Assembly (NCBI RefSeq): GCF_040095835.1
Contig: NZ_JBBMFT010000003.1
Coordinates: 289,664 to 353,663, forward strand
From: Flavonifractor hominis
Lineage (GTDB): Bacteria > Bacillota > Clostridia > Oscillospirales > Oscillospiraceae
Length of the DNA: 64,000 nucleotides
Direction of reading: 5' to 3'
The position numbers were made by a program, and so were the translations under genes. Shown here one piece after another: positions 58,961 through 64,000 of this stretch. Each line of letters opens with the position of its first letter. Positions within the stretch are counted from its first letter, which is position 1. The notes under the pieces were generated by a model, which was not told the DNA's origin, did not search any database, and was given only the letters and a program-made list of their open reading frames with translations.

Positions 58961-59385
58961 TGGAAAAGATCGTCCTGCACGGGCGCAAGGTCGTGGGCGG
59001 TGTCGTGGAAGGCGAGGCCCTGGTTACCCGTGAGACCATCTCCGGCTGGGGCGGGATCGACGTCCGGACCGGCAAGATCATCGATGTGCGTCACGAGCTG
59101 GCCGGGGCCTGCTTTGCGGGCAAGGTGCTGGTCTACCACGGCGCCAAGGGGTCCTCCGGCTGGTCCAGCCAGTTCCATCAGGCCCGACTCAACGGTGTGG
59201 CGCCGCTGGCCATGGTGTTCAAGGAGACCACTACAAAAATCGCCCTGGGCTGTGTGGTTACCCACTGTCCGGGGGTGACGGACCTGGATCAGGACCCCAC
59301 GGAGGTCATCCATACCGGAGACTATGTCCGCGTGGATGGTGACCACGGTACCGTGGAGATCCTGCGGCGCAGGGAAGAAATGTAA
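58960..59385 (+). CDS. Aconitase X, swivelling-domain (small) subunit
   Basis: A 141-aa DUF126 protein that completes the active site of the split AcnX enzyme. Conserved GRKVVGGVVEGEALVT opening, YHGAKGSSGWSSQF (~57-70, likely the catalytic Ser region) and a C-terminal GDYVRVDGDHGTVEIL. The TAATG overlap with the large subunit implies coupled stoichiometry. Last gene of the operon. Confidence 0.93.
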   Translation: MEKIVLHGRKVVGGVVEGEALVTRETISGWGGIDVRTGKIIDVRHELAGACFAGKVLVYHGAKGSSGWSSQFHQARLNGVAPLAMVFKETTTKIALGCVVTHCPGVTDLDQDPTEVIHTGDYVRVDGDHGTVEILRRREEM

Positions 59386-59393
59386 CGCGGAAA

Positions 59394-59440
59394 AACAGGA
59401 GGCAGAGACCCATACAGTGGGCTCTGCCTCCTGTTTTTTG
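59394..59440 (+). terminator. Terminator of the TRAP/aconitase-X operon
   Basis: AACAGGAGGCAGAG pairs with CTCTGCCTCCTGTT (inner CCC/GGG pairs with a bulged A), then TTTT. Confidence 0.9.
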
Positions 59441-59441
59441 C

Positions 59442-59470
59442 TTGCCAAATGGGCACGGATTCTTTATACT
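59442..59470 (+). promoter_or_regulatory. Promoter of the small protein/nuclease pair
   Basis: TTGCCA (59442-59447), 17-bp spacer, TATACT (59465-59470). Confidence 0.75.
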
Positions 59471-59517
59471 GAACTGTACACGATCCGATCTGCACCGTAA
59501 GAGGAGGGAAAACGGAG

Positions 59518-59922
59518 ATGACCGTGTACCTGTGTCTGGATGAGAAAAACGGGATGCTCTTCCACAACCGTCGGCAGAGTAGGGACCGGGCGGTGCGGGC
59601 GGATATCCTGCGGGAGTGCGCAGAAAGCACCCTGTGGATGGATGCTTATTCCGCAAGCCAGTTTGAACCTGTCCCTGCTGCCATCGTGGTGGCGAAGGAC
59701 TGCCTGGCCCGGGCTGGGATAGCGGATAGCTGCTTTGTAGAGCGGCAGGTCCTGGCCCCCTGGGTGGAAAAAATCGGCCGATTGGTGATCTATCGCTGGA
59801 ACCGTGCCTATCCATCGGACACCTGCCTGGACGTGTCACTGGAGAACTGGAAGTTGTTCAGCCGGGAAGAATTTTCAGGCTATTCCCACGAAACCATTAC
59901 GAAAGAGGTCTACCGCAAATGA
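59518..59922 (+). CDS. Hypothetical protein coupled to a secreted nuclease
   Basis: A 134-aa soluble protein without signal peptide, not recognised (MTVYLCLDEKNGMLFHNRRQ...). It looks like a mixed alpha/beta fold, with conserved-looking MDAYSASQF and VIYRWNRAYPSDT segments. AGGAGGG is 9 nt upstream of the ATG. It overlaps the nuclease start in ATGA, so the two are made together. A cytosolic partner or immunity role for the nuclease is possible; nothing in the sequence proves it. Confidence 0.7.
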   Translation: MTVYLCLDEKNGMLFHNRRQSRDRAVRADILRECAESTLWMDAYSASQFEPVPAAIVVAKDCLARAGIADSCFVERQVLAPWVEKIGRLVIYRWNRAYPSDTCLDVSLENWKLFSREEFSGYSHETITKEVYRK

Positions 59923-60800
59923 AACGAATCCGTACCATGCTCCTGCCGCTGGCGCTGCTGTGCGCCCTATTGCTGAGTTCCTGTCAGGACGGCGCTTTTG
60001 TCAGCACCAGTTCCGGTGCCGCCACGCTGGATCAGATCCCGGCTTATTCCGGGGAGCCCTATGTCACGGTCAACGACAATGAGCCCTTTTTCACCGAGGA
60101 GGAGTTTACCACCGAGTCCTTTGAAACGTACAGCGAGTTGGACGATTTGGGGCGCTGCGGTACGGCCTATGCCAATGTGGGGCAGGACCTGATGCCCACC
60201 CAGGAGCGGGAGAGCATCAGCTCGGTCACCCCGAGCGGCTGGGAGAACGTGGAGTACGACGGGCAGTATCTCTACAACCGTTGCCACCTCATCGGCTTCC
60301 AACTTACCGGAGAGAATGCCAATGAGCGCAACCTGATTACCGGTACCCGCTATATGAATGTGGACGGGATGCTGCCCTTTGAGAACATGGTGGCCGACTA
60401 TGTAAAAGAGACCGGCAACCACGTCCTCTATCGGGTGACCCCTGTGTTTGAGGGAGAAAATCTGGTGGCCGGCGGCGTGCTCATGGAGGCGGAGAGCGTG
60501 GAGGACAGCGGAGACGGAGTATGTTTCTGCGTCTATGTCTACAATGTCCAGCCGGGGATCACCATCGACTATGCCAATGGTTACAGTGCCCGGGACGGCG
60601 AGGACCTTCCGGAGGAATCCGCAGCGCCGGACACGCCGGCGGAGACGACCTACATCCTGAACACCAGCAGTCATAAGTTCCACCTGCCCACCTGTTCCAG
60701 CGTGGCGGACATGAAAGAGTCCAACAAGCAGACCTATACCGGCAGCCGGGAGGCGCTGCTGGAGGAGGGATATACCCCCTGCGGCGTATGTAAACCATAA
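59919..60800 (+). CDS. Secreted lipoprotein DNA/RNA non-specific endonuclease
   Basis: A 293-aa protein with signal peptide and lipobox LLSSC (Cys22). The beta-beta-alpha-metal nuclease core shows YNRCHLIGFQLTG (Arg121, His123; a variant of the DRGH motif) and ERNLITGTRYMN (Asn ~138). The C-terminal ~45 residues (HKFHLPTCSSV...YTPCGVCKP) resemble an Ada-type metal-binding domain. Likely digests extracellular nucleic acid; the start overlaps the upstream small gene. Confidence 0.9.
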   Translation: MKRIRTMLLPLALLCALLLSSCQDGAFVSTSSGAATLDQIPAYSGEPYVTVNDNEPFFTEEEFTTESFETYSELDDLGRCGTAYANVGQDLMPTQERESISSVTPSGWENVEYDGQYLYNRCHLIGFQLTGENANERNLITGTRYMNVDGMLPFENMVADYVKETGNHVLYRVTPVFEGENLVAGGVLMEAESVEDSGDGVCFCVYVYNVQPGITIDYANGYSARDGEDLPEESAAPDTPAETTYILNTSSHKFHLPTCSSVADMKESNKQTYTGSREALLEEGYTPCGVCKP

Positions 60801-60808
60801 TATCATAG

Positions 60809-60846
60809 AAAACGGAGGACCCGGTATCTGCCGGGTCCTCCGTTTT
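60809..60846. terminator. Bidirectional terminator between the nuclease and ADP-ribosylglycohydrolase genes
   Basis: AAAACGGAGGACCCGG / CCGGGTCCTCCGTTTT with a 6-nt loop; overlaps the minus-strand stop codon. Confidence 0.92.
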
Positions 60847-61825
60847 AATCTGTGGCAGTGGGGCAGGCTGACGACCAGCGCTGCGCGGCCTCCATACACA
60901 TCTGTTCCAGCCTGTCATGCCGGAGCAGAGCGGAGACCCAGCTGGTTGGAATGGCGTCAAAGCCGTACCGGATTCCGGCAAGCCCGCCCACCACGGCAGT
61001 CACCGTGTCCGTGTCCCCGCCCAGATTAACGGCCTGCAGGACGCATCCGGAATAGTCCTCCGTGGTCAGCAGGCACCAGAGCGCAGCTTCCAGGGTATCC
61101 ACCACATAGCCGCTGCTGTGGATGTCCTCCGGGTCCATCCGGGCAAAATCAGGGGAGAACAGCCGGGAAAAGGCGTCGTGCTCCGGATAGCCCCGGTAGA
61201 AGGCGTCCGCCTGCTCCAGTCCCCGGAGGATAGCGGAAGGACCGTTTTGCTCCAACAGGGCTTCCATGACGAAACTGTAGATACCGCAGGCCATCATGGC
61301 CCGGGGGTGGGCGTGAGTCAGGGCGGACACGGTATGGACGGAACGAATCCGCTGCTCCGCCGTGCTGCCAGTCCCGGTGATGTGCTGATAGAGGGGGATG
61401 GGCAGTATGCGCATCAGCGAACCGTTGCCGCAGTCCCGTTCTGTTTTGCAGCCGTAGTGCCTGCCGTGCAGATAATCGGCGATGGCTTTGCACGTGGTGC
61501 GGCCCATACCGAAGGCACGGCCCTGGGGGGTAAAGAAGCCCTTTGTTGCCCACTGGGAGAAGCGCAGCATGATGTCCTCCGGAACAATGCCGCCACGCTC
61601 GGTCAGGCTGGCCATGGTGCACAGGACCATGGAAGTGTCGTCCGACCAGACGCCTTTTGGTAATTCCCGGGCAACAGGCTCCATCAGGTCCGTGACGGGG
61701 TGCTGGAGCAGATGATTTCGTGGGCTGAATTCCACAGGTACGCCCAGCGCATCCCCTACCGCGTGGCCGAATATGCCGGCTCTGAGTATCTCATACGCAT
61801 TCTGCGCAGTCCTGCTGTTGTCCAT
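60845..61825 (-). CDS. ADP-ribosylglycohydrolase family protein (DraG/ARH-like)
   Basis: A 326-aa Mg-dependent hydrolase of ADP-ribose bonds. Metal sites: GVWSDDTSM (~54-62) and GGDTDTVTAVVGGLAG (~290-305), both complete. The N-terminal ILRAGIFGHAVGDALGVPVEF is typical. The start at 61825 is taken at MDNSRTAQN, but the ribosome binding site is weak and a start further upstream is possible. No ADP-ribosyltransferase gene is adjacent, so the target is unknown. Confidence 0.88.
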   Translation of the reverse strand: MDNSRTAQNAYEILRAGIFGHAVGDALGVPVEFSPRNHLLQHPVTDLMEPVARELPKGVWSDDTSMVLCTMASLTERGGIVPEDIMLRFSQWATKGFFTPQGRAFGMGRTTCKAIADYLHGRHYGCKTERDCGNGSLMRILPIPLYQHITGTGSTAEQRIRSVHTVSALTHAHPRAMMACGIYSFVMEALLEQNGPSAILRGLEQADAFYRGYPEHDAFSRLFSPDFARMDPEDIHSSGYVVDTLEAALWCLLTTEDYSGCVLQAVNLGGDTDTVTAVVGGLAGIRYGFDAIPTSWVSALLRHDRLEQMCMEAAQRWSSACPTATD

Positions 61826-61888
61826 CCGCGTCACCGACCTTTCGCATAAAACCATACTACCTGGCTCACAGCCTGTCAAGGATAGCGC

Positions 61889-61917
61889 TTGACAGCCCGA
61901 GTATGTCAGAGTACGAT
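61889..61917 (+). promoter_or_regulatory. Promoter of the oligogalacturonate lyase gene
   Basis: TTGACA (61889-61894), 17-bp spacer, TACGAT (61912-61917). It covers the ATG at 61903, which supports the downstream start at 61969. Confidence 0.78.
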
Positions 61918-61968
61918 AAAACTAACCCGCCTGGGCGGGAAAAGCGGAATTGGATCGAGGGTGATACC

Positions 61969-63246
61969 ATGAGAGATACGCCTGTGAACGGGCACATGCT
62001 GATCAGTGGCTGTGCCGACCGGGAAAACTACGACACACAGCTGCTTTACTTTACTTGTTCGTCCCTGAGCCGGGACGACCGCTGGATCTTTCTGCTCACC
62101 GACCGTACGGGCAGCCCCAATATTCTGGCCCGTGACCTGTTTACTGGGGAGGAGCGCATCCTGACGGACAACCGGAAGGGACTGCTCAAGAGCTACGTCT
62201 ACTTTGACGGTACGCCGGGGCAGGGGCTGGGCAAGGCCAGCGTATGTCTGGATGCTACCGGACGTGTGCTTTATTACATTCAGGATGACGCCATTTGCAA
62301 GGTGGATCTGGAAGGAAATGTACAGGTGCTTAACCGGGTGCCGGATGGACGGATGACGGCCTTTACCCATGTCAGTGCGGATGGCCGGCTGCTGTGCGTG
62401 CCCATGACAGACGGACGGTGTTTGGATTACGATCCGGAGACCGAGGGCAGCGGTCTAGACCGGCGGCCGGTATATGATATCGATGGACGGGTGCAGGCCG
62501 AGGACCTGAGCAGCTATCTGTGTGTCTATGACACGGCAAGCGGAGCGCTGCTGTACGAAAAACGGGTGCCTCGGTGCTGGATTACACATGTGCAGTTTAA
62601 TCCCTGCAATTCGGAGCAGATCATGTTCAATCACGAGTGGCCCAGTTTTGACTGCGGGATTCGGCGCATCTGGCTGTATGATCACGCTGGGGATACGCTG
62701 ATCCGGGTGCGTACCGAAGGGACGGATACCTTGGGTGATTCCAGGGGCTACCCCCGCAGTGCCGGAGACTGGGTGTGTCATGAGATGTGGAGTGATGACG
62801 GGGAAAGCATCATCTATCACGGCGGCTACGCCGACGGACCGGCTATGGTGGGACGGTATGAACTGGCGTCTGACCGTTACTGGGAGATTGCACTTCCTGA
62901 TGACTACGACGCCTACGGTCACTTTACCATGGATCACCAAGGCAATCTGGTCTGCGACGGGTACTTCAAGTATCCGTGGGAGATAAAAAAAGTACGGGAA
63001 AACAGCACCGATCATGGTCCGGATCCCCACAAAAAAGATGCCGAGTATATCTGCAAGGTGCTCCCGGACTGGGAAGCGGGCCGGCTGACCTGGATTCCTC
63101 TGTGCCGGCATGAAAGTGATTGGCTGGGGCAGGATGCGCACCCTCATCCTATTTACAGCCACGCCGGTGACCGGGTATTTTTTAACAGCCGCAGCGGAAA
63201 GACCGTTAACGTTTACTGTGTTTCGGCGCAGCCGCCTCAGTGCTAA
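61969..63246 (+). CDS. Oligogalacturonate lyase (PL22-like beta-propeller)
   Basis: A 425-aa cytosolic beta-propeller protein without signal peptide. Repeated propeller blades are visible (SRDDRWIFLLTDRTGSPNIL, SADGRLLCVPMTDG, SDDGESIIYHGG). The C-terminal QDAHPHPIYSHAGDRVFFNS (Gln and two His) corresponds to the Mn-binding Gln-x2-His-x-His of PL22 enzymes, and FNHEWPSFD carries another family His. It splits short galacturonate oligomers to 4,5-unsaturated uronate. The neighbours kdgF and kduI use that product. ATG at 61969 with GAGGGTG. Confidence 0.82.
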   Translation: MRDTPVNGHMLISGCADRENYDTQLLYFTCSSLSRDDRWIFLLTDRTGSPNILARDLFTGEERILTDNRKGLLKSYVYFDGTPGQGLGKASVCLDATGRVLYYIQDDAICKVDLEGNVQVLNRVPDGRMTAFTHVSADGRLLCVPMTDGRCLDYDPETEGSGLDRRPVYDIDGRVQAEDLSSYLCVYDTASGALLYEKRVPRCWITHVQFNPCNSEQIMFNHEWPSFDCGIRRIWLYDHAGDTLIRVRTEGTDTLGDSRGYPRSAGDWVCHEMWSDDGESIIYHGGYADGPAMVGRYELASDRYWEIALPDDYDAYGHFTMDHQGNLVCDGYFKYPWEIKKVRENSTDHGPDPHKKDAEYICKVLPDWEAGRLTWIPLCRHESDWLGQDAHPHPIYSHAGDRVFFNSRSGKTVNVYCVSAQPPQC

Positions 63247-63254
63247 AAATGCAA

Positions 63255-63295
63255 AAGAAGTGCCAAAGCAGGATTGTTTTGGCACTTCTTTTTTT
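63255..63295 (+). terminator. Terminator of the oligogalacturonate lyase gene
   Basis: AAGAAGTGCCAAA / TTTGGCACTTCTT with a 10-nt loop, followed by a T-run. Confidence 0.9.
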
Positions 63296-63402
63296 GCAAA
63301 AAGTAAACGTTGACTTTATGGTCGATAAGAAAAAATAAGAGAATAGAAGATAATTTATAAAAAAGAAAGAAATTTTTCTGTAACTGAAGAAAGAAAAATG
63401 CA

Positions 63403-63431
63403 TTGACAAAGCAATAGTTCTATAATACAAT
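63403..63431 (+). promoter_or_regulatory. Promoter of kdgF-kduI
   Basis: TTGACA (63403-63408), 17-bp spacer, TACAAT (63426-63431), in a markedly AT-rich 120-bp stretch (63300-63430) with runs of A that may act as an UP element. No gene is seen between 63247 and 63479. Confidence 0.82.
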
Positions 63432-63432
63432 T

Positions 63433-63448
63433 AAGAAAACGATTACGT
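63433..63448. promoter_or_regulatory. LacI-family / cre-like operator
   Basis: AAGAAAACGATTACGT sits just after the -10. It matches the 16-bp cre pattern (central CG) at all but two positions. It could serve CcpA or a pathway-specific LacI repressor. Confidence 0.5.
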
Positions 63449-63479
63449 AAATGGTGTGTGTAGAAAGGGGAAATGGATC

Positions 63480-63824
63480 ATGCCAATGACCGAGAAGGGG
63501 CAGCGCTGGGTGCCCTACGAAGAAACGCTGGCCCAGCCCACAGATCCGGGCGTGGTACGCCGGATACTGGCATACAGCGAGGATCTGATGTGCGTGGAGA
63601 ACCGGTTTGAGACGGGAGCGGAGGGAAAGCTGCACAGCCACCCCCATACCCAGATCACCTATGTGCTGGAGGGGGAGTTTGCCTTTACCATCGATGGGGA
63701 GACCCGGCTGGTACGCAAGGGTGATACCCTGCTCAAGGAGGATGGTGTGGTCCACGGCTGCGTCTGCCTGAAGGCAGGGGCTCTGCTGGACATCTTCACC
63801 CCCATGCGCAAGGATTTTGTCTAA
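63480..63824 (+). CDS. kdgF: KdgF-like cupin (unsaturated uronate linearisation)
   Basis: A 114-aa single-domain cupin. Metal motif 1 is HSHPHTQITYVLEGEFAF (~49-66) and motif 2 ends at EDGVVHGCVCL (His ~91). KdgF converts 4,5-unsaturated galacturonate to 5-keto-4-deoxyuronate; the placement before kduI and after an oligogalacturonate lyase supports that role over a generic cupin. ATG at 63480 with AAAGGGG 9 nt upstream. Confidence 0.85.
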   Translation: MPMTEKGQRWVPYEETLAQPTDPGVVRRILAYSEDLMCVENRFETGAEGKLHSHPHTQITYVLEGEFAFTIDGETRLVRKGDTLLKEDGVVHGCVCLKAGALLDIFTPMRKDFV

Positions 63825-63845
63825 ACAAAAAAGGAGACGATTGAT

Positions 63846-64000
63846 ATGAATATCCGTTATTCCGCCAACCAGCGGGACGTAAAGCGCTACACCACGGAGG
63901 AGCTGCGCCGGGAGTTTCTGATCGAGGACCTCTACCGGCCGGACGAGGTGGTGGCGGTGTACAGCCATGTGGACCGTATGGTCACCATGGGGTGCATGCC
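63846..64000 (+). CDS. kduI: 5-dehydro-4-deoxy-D-glucuronate isomerase, N-terminal part (3' end outside window)
   Basis: Only the first ~51 residues are present: the KduI opening MNIRYSANQRDVKRYTTEEL, then REFLIEDLYRPDEVV and YSHVDRMVTMGC. The enzyme isomerises 5-keto-4-deoxyuronate to 2,5-diketo-3-deoxygluconate, the step after KdgF. AAGGAGACG precedes the ATG, and kdgF is 21 bp upstream, so they form one operon. Confidence 0.92.
   Translation, partial: MNIRYSANQRDVKRYTTEELRREFLIEDLYRPDEVVAVYSHVDRMVTMGCM

Overview
The window reads as chromosomal DNA of a GC-rich, strictly anaerobic gut Clostridium relative, most likely Oscillospiraceae (Flavonifractor / Intestinimonas / Lawsonibacter type). 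This is an inference from gene content: the yceD-rpmF, DUF512-der-plsY-gpsA and HisZ/short-HisG histidine sets of Firmicutes, a Cys4-type L28, HPr kinase, desulfoferrodoxin and rubrerythrin, 4-hydroxybutyrate fermentation genes, and Firmicute-style promoters and ribosome binding sites. I see no insertion sequence, prophage, CRISPR array or rRNA. Most of the window is densely packed operons separated by clear intrinsic terminators.

Layout. 1-3.9 kb (minus): potABCD polyamine importer behind a near-consensus promoter with a terminator-like leader hairpin. 3.9-5.5 kb: a small ORF divergent from an XRE regulator, then a pseudouridine synthase. 5.6-11 kb (plus): yceD-rpmF, DUF512 radical-SAM-like protein, der, plsY, gpsA, tRNA-Pro(GGG). 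11.2-14.8 kb (plus): three-subunit molybdenum hydroxylase. 14.8-25.4 kb (minus): a seven-gene 4-hydroxybutyrate operon with a consensus sigma-54 promoter, a large nested palindrome as likely activator site, and a PAS-AAA+ sigma-54 activator plus a GNAT gene upstream. 25.5-33 kb (plus): histidine operon hisCBZGDHAFIE. 33-38.4 kb (minus): MATE transporter and a minimal vanG-like trio (D-Ala-D-Ser ligase, VanXY-like peptidase, VanT-like membrane racemase). 38.5-40.4 kb: repeat lipoprotein (minus) and a Fur/PerR - superoxide reductase - rubrerythrin oxidative stress operon (plus). 40.4-48.3 kb: two-component system divergent from a MacAB-like ABC exporter operon that ends with an S-layer-homology protein; both promoters carry the same response-regulator box. 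48.4-52.3 kb: rpmB, hprK, and an MBOAT/SGNH O-acylation pair. 52.3-59.4 kb: LysR regulator divergent from a TRAP transporter / FAD oxidoreductase / split aconitase-X operon. 59.5-61.8 kb: small protein plus secreted lipoprotein nuclease, ADP-ribosylglycohydrolase. 61.9-64 kb: oligogalacturonate lyase, KdgF-like cupin and the start of kduI.

How genes work together. The 4-hydroxybutyrate operon supplies uptake (GntP-type permease), CoA activation (AbfT) and dehydration (AbfD, oxygen-sensitive 4Fe-4S/FAD enzyme), the entry to crotonyl-CoA and butyrate. It also holds two alpha/beta hydrolases and two small Fe-S/Cys-rich proteins with no assigned role there. The van trio has the order of vanC/vanG-type operons but lacks vanRS. 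The end of the window is a pectin-fragment pathway: PL22 lyase product to KdgF to KduI.

Limits: all calls come from reading the sequence and recalling family motifs. No database search, alignment or folding program was run. Start codons were chosen by ribosome binding site, overlap and family length, and several are non-ATG.
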